Shown here: one piece after another, positions 35,769 to 43,955 of the stretch
Position numbering within the stretch: the stretch's first letter is position 1
How the letters are laid out: each line of letters starts with the position of its first letter
From: Paenibacillus ferrarius
GTDB lineage: Bacteria; Bacillota; Bacilli; Paenibacillales; NBRC-103111
Direction of reading: 5' to 3'
Length of the DNA: 64,000 bases
Assembly (NCBI RefSeq): GCF_002027705.1
Contig: NZ_MBTG01000002.1
Location: 62,001 to 126,000 of the forward strand
The notes under the pieces: model-generated
What the model saw: only the letters and a program-made list of their open reading frames with translations
Database searches by the model: none
Told to the model about the DNA's origin: nothing
Translations under genes and position numbers: made by a program

Positions 35769-37394
35769 TCAGTTCTCCCTCAACAACTTTTCTCGGTATT
35801 CCGTAGGTGTCGTTCCTGTATGCTTTTTAAATAACACACTGAAATATTGAGGGTCGCTGTAACCGACTTTTGAGGCCACTTCATAGGATTTCAAAGACGT
35901 CTGATTCAACAAATCTTTGGCTTTATCGATCCGCACGCGCGTTACGTACTCCATAATCGTTTGTTCCTTATTCTGTTTAAACACAGAGCTGAAATAGCTT
36001 TTGCTTAAATGAACATGGCGGCAAAGCTCATCAACGGTAAGGTTCTCGTTCACATAATGCTTTTCGATGTAATCAACCACACTCAGAACCTGCATTTTCG
36101 TTTGATCGCTTCGCTGCTCCGCAACAAATGAAATCGCTTCTTTGCAAATCGTTTTGAGCCAATCTTCCACTTCATCCAACGTTTTGAAACGATTGATCTC
36201 TCTTTGAGCGATATCATAGCCTTTGAAATGACCGCTTTGATTGCCTTCGAATTCATGAATCGTATTCATAATCGCGATAATAATGGACTGTACTTGTAAA
36301 TAACAGCCACCCATTGGCATTAAGGAAGCCTTGAGACGACTAATTAATTGTTCGATCAGTGCTTGTGTTTCCCCGAACGTTCCCGTCTTGATCAAGGTGG
36401 AGAATTTCCGGTTCCATTCCATCTCCAACTGCTGAGCAGGTTTGTTGCTGCCCTCCATATCCTGAATGCTGATGACTTTGTTGTTGCCAAGCATGAACCT
36501 GTAATCCAGCGCAGAGATCGCCCCTTTGTAAGAAAGCGGGAGCTCATGCAGAGCTCTGCACATCGTTCCGACGCCAACCGTAACCGTGCATTTCAAATAT
36601 TTCTCCATGCAGAAGCGCATGACCTCAGACAAGTTGAGCGCCGTTTCATCGAGTTCGTCTCCCGATTCTCCATAGAAGAGGACGATCATTCGCTCTTCTC
36701 TCGTCCGGAAGACAATGGCTTCTTTACTTTCCACTACTTCCTGCACAATATTGTAAGCAGCCGATCGGAAAAGCTCCGGATCGTTCTGCCATCTTTCTTT
36801 TTTGACTTCGTCCAGGTTATCAATGTCAATGGCGACAACAAGATAAGGCGGTTCAATTAACGGAAGCCCGAAATAGTGGAACCGCTCCAGAATCTTTCTT
36901 TCACTTAGGGTGCCGCTCATCAGCTGCTCCAAAAACCGTTCTCTCAACAAAGGCAAGCTTTGATGCAGCTGCATTCTCAAATGGGTGAGGTTTTCGCGGC
37001 TTTCTGCTTCCTTGTCCATTTCCGCCTTCACTTTATCCAGCAGAGTGCGAATTTCTTTTGCCGTTATCGGTTTGACGACAAAATCGTGAACTTTCAAACG
37101 CAGTGCTTGCTGTGCGTAATCAAACTCATCATGGCCGGTAAGAATAATCACCTTGATATACGGATATTTCAACTGAATTTGCCTGGTCAGCTCGATCCCG
37201 TCCATAAACGGCATGCAAATATCGGACAAAACCAAGTCCGGCCTAAGCTCTGCGACCGCTTCCAAAGCTTCTTTGCCATTCCTATAGTCTCCGATACATT
37301 CAAAACCATGCCGTTCCCAGTCAATGCTCTCTTTAATTCCTTCTCTGACCTCAATTTCGTCGTCCACGATTATGATTCTATAGATGATGTACAC
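35769..37394 (-). CDS. AraC-type (YesN-like) response regulator, long form
   Basis: A 541-residue regulator: receiver domain with DD (11-12), phospho-acceptor Asp58 in LVLSDICMPFMDG, and the FVVKPITAKE Lys; a long middle region; and a C-terminal AraC DNA-binding domain (VDELCRHVHLSKSYFSSVFKQ, VGYSDPQYFSVLFKKHTGTTP). The start is a GTG with a weak GGGG upstream; no better start is seen. It heads the sensor operon and probably controls the NgcE-GH20-SLH operon just downstream. No copy of the 56-nt operator layout was found upstream of the NgcE-like gene, so its target site probably differs. Confidence 0.93.
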   Translation of the reverse strand: MYIIYRIIIVDDEIEVREGIKESIDWERHGFECIGDYRNGKEALEAVAELRPDLVLSDICMPFMDGIELTRQIQLKYPYIKVIILTGHDEFDYAQQALRLKVHDFVVKPITAKEIRTLLDKVKAEMDKEAESRENLTHLRMQLHQSLPLLRERFLEQLMSGTLSERKILERFHYFGLPLIEPPYLVVAIDIDNLDEVKKERWQNDPELFRSAAYNIVQEVVESKEAIVFRTREERMIVLFYGESGDELDETALNLSEVMRFCMEKYLKCTVTVGVGTMCRALHELPLSYKGAISALDYRFMLGNNKVISIQDMEGSNKPAQQLEMEWNRKFSTLIKTGTFGETQALIEQLISRLKASLMPMGGCYLQVQSIIIAIMNTIHEFEGNQSGHFKGYDIAQREINRFKTLDEVEDWLKTICKEAISFVAEQRSDQTKMQVLSVVDYIEKHYVNENLTVDELCRHVHLSKSYFSSVFKQNKEQTIMEYVTRVRIDKAKDLLNQTSLKSYEVASKVGYSDPQYFSVLFKKHTGTTPTEYREKLLREN

Positions 37395-37624
37395 CCCATT
37401 TCATTCTTTGCTTCAAACAAATTTCCATTCTTGTCAGAATAACTACCACATGCAAGAATGCGAAGTACAAAGTACAAAGTAATGACACATCAAAATCCTT
37501 TTATATATTGCAATAAGCTTTATTCGTTTAATGTACTCATAATTATACAAGCCTTTGCTCGTATCGGGTAGAGCCAAATTGAATGCCTTTTTTTGTTAAG
37601 GGACTTTGTTATTAAAAAGGCAAC

Positions 37625-37671
37625 GGCCTGTGATCTGCAGTTCCATTATGGAACAAGCAGATTCACAGGCC
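37625..37671 (-). terminator. Terminator of the methyltransferase-ahcY operon
   Basis: GGCCTGTGATCTGC (37625-37638) pairs with GCAGATTCACAGGCC (37657-37671) with one bulge, followed on the minus strand by GCCTTTTTAAT. The rest of 37395-37624 holds no gene; it includes a short direct repeat (AAGTACAA twice near 37465) upstream of the regulator gene. Confidence 0.8.
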
Positions 37672-37699
37672 AAGTTAGTTGGGGACGCCCCTTTTTGTT

Positions 37700-38968
37700 T
37701 TAATGCTCCGCCCAGCTCGCAAGATAAGTTTGCTGTTCTGTCGTAAGCCGGTCGATCTCAATACCAAGCGAGTCCAGCTTATAGAGCGCCACCTGTTCGT
37801 CCAACTCGAACGGTACATTTACGACCTTACTGCCGAGACTTTGATAATGCTCGTTTACATATTTCAACGACATCGCTTGCAGCGCAAAAGTCATATCCAT
37901 GATTTCTGCCGGATGACCGTCGCCCGCCGCTAAGTTAACGAGCCGTCCTTCTGCAAGTAAGTAGACGCTGCGACCGTCAATGAACGTATACTCATCGATA
38001 TTTTTCCTGACAGTACGGTGCGAAACAGCGAGGTCTTCGAGATCCTTCACATTGACTTCCACATCGAAGTGACCCGCATTCGTTAGAATGGCTCCGTCCT
38101 TCATCAGAAAATAATGCTTACCGCATATGACATCCTTATTACCGGTAACCGTGACGAAGATATCGCCGATTTGTGCCGCTTGCTGCATAGGCATAACCTC
38201 AAAACCGTCCATGTACGCCTCAACAGCTTTGATCGAGTCCGTTTCCGTGACCACTACTTTCGCCCCCAAGCCTTTGGCACGCATCGCAACGCCTTTGCCG
38301 CACCAGCCATAGCCTGCCACGACAACGACTTTACCAGCTGCGACCAGGTTGGTCGTCCGGTTAATCCCGTCCCACACCGATTGCCCCGTACCGTACCTGT
38401 TGTCAAACAAATATTTGCAGAACGCGTCGTTCACCGCAAGCATTGGGAATTCGAGCCGTCCTTCCTTTTCCATCGCCTTCAAACGCCATATGCCTGTTGT
38501 CGTTTCCTCAGCACCGCCACGTACCTTCCCTAACAAATCGCGACGTTCGGTATGCAGAATGCTTACCAAATCCCCGCCGTCGTCAATGATCAAATCCGGC
38601 TCCGTTTCGATCGTATCGATCAGCAGCTGTTTATACTCCAGGGGATCCGGATTATATTTGGCAAAGACGGTAATACCGTCGGTAACGAGCGCTGCGCATA
38701 TGTCGTCTTGGGTAGATAACGGGTTGCTGCCTGAAATCGTCACTTTTGCACCGCCTGCTTGAATGACCTTCGCAAGATATGCCGTCTTCGCCTCCAAGTG
38801 AAGCGATATGGCAACTTTCAATCCTTTAAAAGGCTGTTCGATGACGAATCGTTCCTTGATTCGATTCAGAACGGGCATATGCGCGCTCGCCCATTCAATT
38901 TTAAGCCGGCCTTCCTCCGCTAAGGCAATATCCCTGATTTTACTGCGTTCCTTGGCGTTCGTATTCAT
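37700..38968 (-). CDS. ahcY: Adenosylhomocysteinase (S-adenosyl-L-homocysteine hydrolase)
   Basis: A 422-residue protein of standard length for the shorter bacterial/archaeal SAH hydrolases. It hydrolyses S-adenosylhomocysteine to adenosine and homocysteine with bound NAD. The NAD-binding glycine motif is VVVAGYGWCGKGVAMR. Substrate-site regions include SISLHLEAKTAYL-like (KVAISLHLEAKTAYL), GAEETTTG, NDAFCKYLFDNRYGTGQS and NAGHFDVEV. It is cytoplasmic. It is the last gene of an operon that starts with a SAM-dependent methyltransferase, so it would remove the inhibitory SAH made upstream. Many Firmicutes rely on Pfs/LuxS instead, which makes the pairing notable. AGGAGC precedes the ATG. Confidence 0.96.
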   Translation of the reverse strand: MNTNAKERSKIRDIALAEEGRLKIEWASAHMPVLNRIKERFVIEQPFKGLKVAISLHLEAKTAYLAKVIQAGGAKVTISGSNPLSTQDDICAALVTDGITVFAKYNPDPLEYKQLLIDTIETEPDLIIDDGGDLVSILHTERRDLLGKVRGGAEETTTGIWRLKAMEKEGRLEFPMLAVNDAFCKYLFDNRYGTGQSVWDGINRTTNLVAAGKVVVVAGYGWCGKGVAMRAKGLGAKVVVTETDSIKAVEAYMDGFEVMPMQQAAQIGDIFVTVTGNKDVICGKHYFLMKDGAILTNAGHFDVEVNVKDLEDLAVSHRTVRKNIDEYTFIDGRSVYLLAEGRLVNLAAGDGHPAEIMDMTFALQAMSLKYVNEHYQSLGSKVVNVPFELDEQVALYKLDSLGIEIDRLTTEQQTYLASWAEH

Positions 38969-38988
38969 ATAAACTCATCGCTCCTATT

Positions 38989-39681
38989 CTACTTCGTTAT
39001 TTGTGCTGCTTTATGGGCGTGTGCCTCCACTGATGGTTTACGGTTTCTAAAACGGATAAGCTTCACGATGAAAACAAGCGCTTCGGTCAATAAAACGGCA
39101 CCGGCAATGTCAAGAAGCGCATGCTGTTTCACGAACAAAGTGGAGATGATGATGCTCCATGCCGCTATAAAAATCGCCGTTCGCGCTTTTCGCTCAAAGC
39201 TGCAGCGATAAGACGCCTTCAGCACAATGTAGCTGGTCAGGACATGGATACTCGGGAAGCAGTTGAACGGCTTATCGGTCGCATAAACGAGTTTCACAAG
39301 CCCGGTTAGCCAGCCGTCGTCAATTATCGGCGGTCTGGGTACGGTCGTTTGATACGCTGCATAAATAAGGTAACAGGAAATTAGCCCTGCGCATAAGGCA
39401 ATCAAGCTGCGGTAGTAGACGATTCTATCCTTCAGAAACAAGAGGATGAACATGCCGAATATGAACGGGTACCAGAACAAGTACGGAATAATAAATACCG
39501 GAATGAAAGGGATCAGATGGTCTAAATCGGTCATCAGATTACCGACATTGCCGCTGCCGTTATTCAGCAGTCCGTAAAATATGTTCAAAAACGGAATTGC
39601 AAGCAGCCAAAGCAGTGGAAAATAAGTGTCAAGCTTCGATGATTTAATGTTGTTATCGGCGCCAGTTTTATCCGCGCCCAT
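38989..39681 (-). CDS. PAP2-family membrane phosphatase / phosphotransferase
   Basis: A 230-residue protein with about six membrane helices and PAP2 motifs: PFNCFPSIHV (second signature with the catalytic His) and KQHALLDIAGA (third signature with the nucleophilic His and Asp). The PAP2_3 group includes lipid phosphate phosphatases and inositol-phosphoceramide-synthase-like enzymes. Its start ATG 39681 shares one base with the methyltransferase stop (TGATG), indicating translational coupling. GGGAGG lies 7 nt upstream. It probably acts on a phospholipid head group or lipid phosphate at the membrane, next to a phospholipid-methyltransferase-like enzyme. Confidence 0.88.
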   Translation of the reverse strand: MGADKTGADNNIKSSKLDTYFPLLWLLAIPFLNIFYGLLNNGSGNVGNLMTDLDHLIPFIPVFIIPYLFWYPFIFGMFILLFLKDRIVYYRSLIALCAGLISCYLIYAAYQTTVPRPPIIDDGWLTGLVKLVYATDKPFNCFPSIHVLTSYIVLKASYRCSFERKARTAIFIAAWSIIISTLFVKQHALLDIAGAVLLTEALVFIVKLIRFRNRKPSVEAHAHKAAQITK

Positions 39682-40253
39682 CAAGATACCTCCCTTTTGC
39701 GGCAGACGTATACGAAAGCAGGCGGAACGTTGAGAGGGACAAAATGAATGCGCTCGATGTCAAATCGCTGGCTGAGCTGTTTCCGCATCTGCTGCGAATA
39801 CTGGAAGGCGATGAATAAGCCGCCCGGCTTCAGCGTCGTTTCAATCTGGTGCATTAATTGCTCACGCAGAACAGGCGGAAAATTAAAAAACGGAAGGCCG
39901 CTCAAGATGCAATCCAGCCCATCGATTCCTTCTCTCTGTAAGGCAAGCTGCATGCTGCAAGCGTCGGCATAGCAGGCAAAGTCCCGAAACCGGGTGGACA
40001 ATTGACTGCGCAGCTGTTGGTCTTTTTCAAATACGAGTACTTTTGCCTCTTTATGCAGAACCTGTGCCAGATGTCTGGTAATAGCACCAGTGCCACCCCC
40101 GAGCTCAGCAACGCTCCTAACTTGATTCCATTGAACGGGCTCGAGCATTTTTTTGGCCAGAAACACAGAGCTCGGCGTGACACTTCCGATCTGGCTCGGC
40201 GCACGCATGAATTTATATAAAAATAACAGCTGCTCTTGCATCACTCTAATCAT
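39681..40253 (-). CDS. SAM-dependent methyltransferase, phospholipid N-methyltransferase-like
   Basis: A 190-residue class I methyltransferase. The N-terminus FMRAPSQIGSVTPSSVFLAKKM is the pattern of PmtA-type phosphatidylethanolamine N-methyltransferases and rRNA-dimethyltransferase relatives. The SAM-binding motif is VAELGGGTGAITRHL, and the post-motif is SGLPFFNFPP. It probably methylates a lipid head group at the membrane surface. It is the first gene of a coupled operon with PAP2 and SAH hydrolase, consistent with heavy SAM turnover. GGAGAG lies 7 nt before the ATG. A precise substrate cannot be proven from sequence. Confidence 0.85.
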   Translation of the reverse strand: MIRVMQEQLLFLYKFMRAPSQIGSVTPSSVFLAKKMLEPVQWNQVRSVAELGGGTGAITRHLAQVLHKEAKVLVFEKDQQLRSQLSTRFRDFACYADACSMQLALQREGIDGLDCILSGLPFFNFPPVLREQLMHQIETTLKPGGLFIAFQYSQQMRKQLSQRFDIERIHFVPLNVPPAFVYVCRKREVS

Positions 40254-40557
40254 GAAAAAGCTCTCCTCTCATCACCTTTCGATGCACATATCGTAACGAA
40301 ATATTCTGAAGAGTATGCGAAGGAAAAAGTAAAGGAATTATGAAGAAATTTTGAAGAAATAGAAAACACGGATTCCCCATCGATATTCCAGATGATTTTC
40401 ACTAGGGATTTCCTCCTCTTTGCCTTACTGGCTAGTTTCTTTATACCCTTAATCCTACTCGGTTTGGTTCTTTTCAAACATCGATGCAGCTTACATTTCA
40501 AGCAGTAATCTTACATTTTCGTCATGAATGTGCTAATATTTTCCCAAAAACCAAAAA

Positions 40558-40584
40558 GCCACCCCGCTAGTATAGCGAGGCAGC
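40558..40584 (-). terminator. Terminator of the LplB/LplC permease operon
   Basis: GCCACCCCGCTA and TAGCGAGGCAGC pair imperfectly around a short loop. On the minus strand it is followed by TTTTTGGTTTTTG. It lies 18 nt after the permease stop at 40602. No gene is supported between 40254 and 40557; a basic 83-codon frame there is judged spurious. Confidence 0.75.
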
Positions 40585-40601
40585 TGATTTAGCTTTTATT
40601 A

Positions 40602-41471
40602 TTAAGATTTCACGGATCCGACCATCATCCCTTGAATGAAGTGTCTTTGCAAGAACGGATAGACAAGCAGGATTGGGATCGTCGCCACAACAATGACCGC
40701 CATCTTAATCCCTTCCGGAGAAAGAACAAGCATTAATTCTGAAGAAACATCCGATTGGCCAAACTGGTCTGTAAATACAATTTCTCTTAATCGCACCTGC
40801 AGCGGTATCCAGTTTCGATGGTCGATATAGAAAACAGCTTCGGCATAACGATTCCAATGACCTACCGCATACATGATGCCCATTGTCGCCATAGCGGGTT
40901 TAGACAGCGGCAGTACAATGTTCCACAATATCCTAAACTCCCCGCAGCCATCAATTCTAGCAGAATCCAACAATTCCGACGGCAAGTTGAGAAAAAAGGA
41001 TCGCATAACGAATAGATTAAAAGCGCTGATCGCCATAGGAAGCATCAAAGCCCAGAGGGTATTGAGCAGTCCGAGCTGCTTCACCAGCAAATAATTCGGA
41101 ATTAACGGAGCGCTGAAAATAAGTGTAAACAGCACCATGATCAGAATGGATTTGCGAAACAAATACTCTTGTCTGGATAAAGGGTAAGCAAGCGTTGTTG
41201 TCATAAACAGATTGATCAATGTTCCAAATACGGTAATGATGACACTATTCCGAAAACCAATCCATATGGTTGGATCCTGAAGAATTAGCTTATAGCTTCC
41301 GAGTGTGAACCCAACCGGCCAAAGTGCAACCTTTCCTGCGTTAATCGCGACGTTATTGCTTAAGGATTGCGCAATAATATGAATAAGAGGAAGTATCATA
41401 CTGAGTCCGAGAGCCGCTAACAATATGATGTTGAATATATTAAACATTTTATGACCTTTTGTCATAATCAT
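40602..41471 (-). CDS. Carbohydrate ABC permease, LplC/YtcP type
   Basis: A 289-residue six-helix permease. The first helix is NIILLAALGLSMILPLIHII. The EAA loop reads LLDSARIDGCGEFRILWNIVLPLSKP, and the C-terminus is QRHFIQGMMVGSVKS. This matches the LplC/YtcP subgroup that pairs with LplB and a binding protein of about 500 residues. It follows the LplB-type gene by 28 nt. No ATPase gene is nearby, so a shared MsmX-type ATPase is likely. Confidence 0.92.
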   Translation of the reverse strand: MIMTKGHKMFNIFNIILLAALGLSMILPLIHIIAQSLSNNVAINAGKVALWPVGFTLGSYKLILQDPTIWIGFRNSVIITVFGTLINLFMTTTLAYPLSRQEYLFRKSILIMVLFTLIFSAPLIPNYLLVKQLGLLNTLWALMLPMAISAFNLFVMRSFFLNLPSELLDSARIDGCGEFRILWNIVLPLSKPAMATMGIMYAVGHWNRYAEAVFYIDHRNWIPLQVRLREIVFTDQFGQSDVSSELMLVLSPEGIKMAVIVVATIPILLVYPFLQRHFIQGMMVGSVKS

Positions 41472-41499
41472 CGTGAACTGCCTCCTGTCTCCTTCCGGA

Positions 41500-42456
41500 T
41501 CAATACAATCCTTCGCCGGTCATCTTTTTGCTGAATGTGTTGCTGAGCGTAATCAAGGCTAGACCTACAACTGATTTGAACAATCCAATGGCCGTCGTGT
41601 AGCTATACTGACGGTCAACCAGTCCAGACCGGTATACAAACGTATCAATAATTTCTCCATTCTCATTGTTAAGCGGGTTAAGAAAAACGAAAACGCGCTC
41701 AAAACCAAAATCGAGGAAGTTGCCGATATGAAGCAGGAACAAAATCACAATCGTTGGCAAAATACTTGGAACGGTGATGGAAAATACTTGCCGAACGCGG
41801 CTTGCCCCATCAATTTGGGCGGCTTCATACAGATCGGGATTAATCCCTGCAATAGCTGCTAAATAGATGATGGTTCCCCAACCGCTATCCTTCCATATCC
41901 CGGATGTGATCATAATCGTACGAATGTAACTATTTTCCCCCATGAAGTAAATCGGCTCGATGCCAAATAAAGAGAGTAGATGATTGACGATTCCCGTCGA
42001 AGGCGACAGTACGCCTACAACAACCCCGCCGACGATGACCCACGACAAAAAGTGCGGCATGTAAACGACGGTTTGAACAATCCTCTTATACGCCATCATC
42101 CTTACTTCATTGATCAGTAGAGCCAAAATAATAGGAACCGGAAAGGCGAAAACCATATCGTACAAACCGATTAATATCGTATTTTTTAAAATCTGCAGGA
42201 ATTCCGTATACGTGAACATTCGCTGGAAATTATCCAGGCCAACCCACGGACTCCCCTTTATCCCTTTGAAAATATTGTAGTTTTGGAAGGCGATCACCGA
42301 ACCCATTAACGGGATATATTTAAACAGCAAAAAATAAATAATTCCCGGCAATGAAATCACATATATCGGCCAATGTTTTCGCATAAAAGCCCACTTCTGA
42401 CTCCGCGATGAGAAATTGTAAATCGTTCGATCGGATGGCTGAATTTTACTGGCCAT
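41500..42456 (-). CDS. ABC permease, LplB type
   Basis: A 318-residue membrane permease starting at ATG 42456 with GGGGAGG 5 nt upstream. The LplB signature appears in WPIYVISLPGIIYFLLFKYIPLMGSVIAFQNYNIF, broken here as IYVISLPGIIYFLLFKYIPL then GSVIAFQNYNIF. The EAA loop is YEAAQIDGASRVRQVFSITVPS. LplB/LplC systems usually import oligosaccharides of pectic or similar polymers. Its binding protein is missing from this operon; the lipoprotein at 14898-16475 is the best candidate because its promoter has the same operator. Confidence 0.92.
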   Translation of the reverse strand: MASKIQPSDRTIYNFSSRSQKWAFMRKHWPIYVISLPGIIYFLLFKYIPLMGSVIAFQNYNIFKGIKGSPWVGLDNFQRMFTYTEFLQILKNTILIGLYDMVFAFPVPIILALLINEVRMMAYKRIVQTVVYMPHFLSWVIVGGVVVGVLSPSTGIVNHLLSLFGIEPIYFMGENSYIRTIMITSGIWKDSGWGTIIYLAAIAGINPDLYEAAQIDGASRVRQVFSITVPSILPTIVILFLLHIGNFLDFGFERVFVFLNPLNNENGEIIDTFVYRSGLVDRQYSYTTAIGLFKSVVGLALITLSNTFSKKMTGEGLY

Positions 42457-42499
42457 GTTTTCCTCCCCTTCATGCATGCTACATCAAATGTACTTCTTT

Positions 42500-42562
42500 A
42501 TCTTACAAGGGTTGTAAGCAGGTAGCGATGGTGAAACTTACTGCGCTTTGTGTTTTTTTACG
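42500..42562 (-). promoter_or_regulatory. Shared-operator promoter of the LplB/LplC operon
   Basis: On the minus strand GTAAAAAAACACAAAG starts at 42561 and the -10 TAAGAT is at 42505-42500, 56 nt from its first base. A second half-site GTAAGTTTCACC begins exactly 20 nt into the site. Confidence 0.7.
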
Positions 42563-42577
42563 ATTGAAAATAGGGCA

Positions 42578-43777
42578 TTAAATCTCGATGCCGTAACGCT
42601 TGGCAGCACTTCGATACAGCCAATCCTCCGCAATAGGATAGGCTGTGTCTTGATCAATCCAGCCCGCTTCGATTTGGTTCCAGAGGAATTCGGCCACCAG
42701 CCGTTTGATCACCGCAATTTTGCCGTAGCTCCACTCCATCGAGCGGGCATCCGACACGATCAGCGAGCTTTTGATGGCTGGAAGCGCTTCTAGCCTGTAC
42801 TGCATGCTGTCCCGGTACGTGCTTGCCCGGAAGTTAAACCACCAATGACCACCGACATGAACATTCGGGAAATTCCATGCCGCCTGCACGATATCCAGAT
42901 TGTTCAGCTCAGTGGCTACCACTAGCTCAAACGTGCAGGCATACGTTTCAAATAAAGCCGACAGCTTCAGGATACGAGACGGGTCATTCGCTGGAACAGC
43001 AGTTCCGCACCACGATCGCTCAACCCCAAGAAACAACTGAAGCAGCATGCCTCTTTGCTCGACAGCCGCACATACCTCGTGCAGAAGCATCATCAGAATC
43101 TCGTCTTTGGTGCTGCCTTGCTCAATGACTACTTTGCGGTTGGCACTCGCTTCATATGCAGGCAGCGTCGTCATGATGCCCTTGCAGCCGTCATCTTTGT
43201 ACTTGTCCAACAATTCCGCCAGCTTCTCACGCGCGTGCGTGAATGCTGCTGCTGGGTCATCTGACGATGCGATCTCTTTGACCCAGCCGCCTAATTTCCC
43301 ATCAATGCGCGGAATCAGAATCGCATTCTGCTTCATCCCCTGGAACTCCGCATGCTCCGGGATATTCACAACGAATCGGCGTGCCTGCATGCGATCTGCC
43401 ACCTCTTGCGCCCAGCCGGCGCTTCGTGCGGACTTCCGAACAGCAGCGTCGGCTTCCCGAATGGAGGCTGCGTCCTGGATCACAATCCCGTACAAATCTT
43501 TGAAAATATGGGTGAATGCTATATTCATCAATGTGTTTCGTGTTCCATGGTAAGCTTCCAAAAATGCCGCTATCCGCGTTTCCTCGGGAAGCTCCATCGG
43601 GTCATCTGGATAACCTGCCGCCTGCATCTCGCGAAAGAGCCAGAAATAGTGGGCAATCTCCCAGAAATCTGCGGCACAGAGCCGATCCCCCACAAGATGA
43701 GTGTGTGTATCCAAAACAGGCAGTCCCATGATATGCTCCGCGAACGATTCTCTACTCGTTTTTATCCCGATACTCAT
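42578..43777 (-). CDS. Uronate-isomerase-like amidohydrolase
   Basis: A 399-residue protein of the amidohydrolase superfamily. The N-terminal metal-binding H-x-H is in VLDTHTHLVGDRL. The C-terminal part (NFPNVHVGGHWWFNFRAS, SSLIVSDARSMEWSYGKIAVI) follows the UxaC (uronate isomerase) pattern. UxaC converts glucuronate or galacturonate to the ketouronate, the first cytoplasmic step of uronate use. The protein is shorter than classical UxaC (about 470), so another sugar-acid substrate is possible. It has its own operator-bearing promoter and lies just before the LplB/LplC genes. Confidence 0.85.
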   Translation of the reverse strand: MSIGIKTSRESFAEHIMGLPVLDTHTHLVGDRLCAADFWEIAHYFWLFREMQAAGYPDDPMELPEETRIAAFLEAYHGTRNTLMNIAFTHIFKDLYGIVIQDAASIREADAAVRKSARSAGWAQEVADRMQARRFVVNIPEHAEFQGMKQNAILIPRIDGKLGGWVKEIASSDDPAAAFTHAREKLAELLDKYKDDGCKGIMTTLPAYEASANRKVVIEQGSTKDEILMMLLHEVCAAVEQRGMLLQLFLGVERSWCGTAVPANDPSRILKLSALFETYACTFELVVATELNNLDIVQAAWNFPNVHVGGHWWFNFRASTYRDSMQYRLEALPAIKSSLIVSDARSMEWSYGKIAVIKRLVAEFLWNQIEAGWIDQDTAYPIAEDWLYRSAAKRYGIEI

Positions 43778-43811
43778 TCCTTTTGCCTCCTCTAATTACA
43801 ACTATCATCTG

Positions 43812-43874
43812 ATGGTACAATGAGGGCATTATCTGTACCATGGGCTATCTTCCGCAGGGTTGTGATTTTTTATG
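43812..43874 (-). promoter_or_regulatory. Shared-operator promoter of the uronate-isomerase-like gene
   Basis: On the minus strand ATAAAAAATCACAACCC starts at 43873. The hexamer 56 nt from its first base is TACCAT (43817-43812), the weakest -10 of the five copies. Other TA-rich hexamers nearby (GATAAT) could serve instead. Confidence 0.55.
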
Positions 43875-43906
43875 GTGTTGGTGGTCTATAAGGGAGAAAA
43901 CAAAAA

Positions 43907-43940
43907 AACACCAAAAGGACTTCAAGTCCGATTGGTGTTC
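43907..43940 (-). terminator. Terminator of the GH4-GH36-AKR operon
   Basis: The outer stem ACACCAA/TTGGTGT encloses an inner stem GGACTT/AAGTCC. On the minus strand it is followed by TTTTTTTG. It lies 15 nt after the aldo-keto reductase stop. Confidence 0.85.
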
Positions 43941-43955
43941 TCTGATTTGCTGCCG

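Noticed and set aside
40250..40501. A basic 83-codon minus-strand frame upstream of the methyltransferase
   Set aside because: It overlaps the methyltransferase start and ribosome site, has no supporting start signal and has random-looking composition.
43156..43547. Plus-strand open frames inside minus-strand genes such as the uronate-isomerase-like gene
   Set aside because: They are antisense shadows of well-supported coding sequence without ribosome sites.
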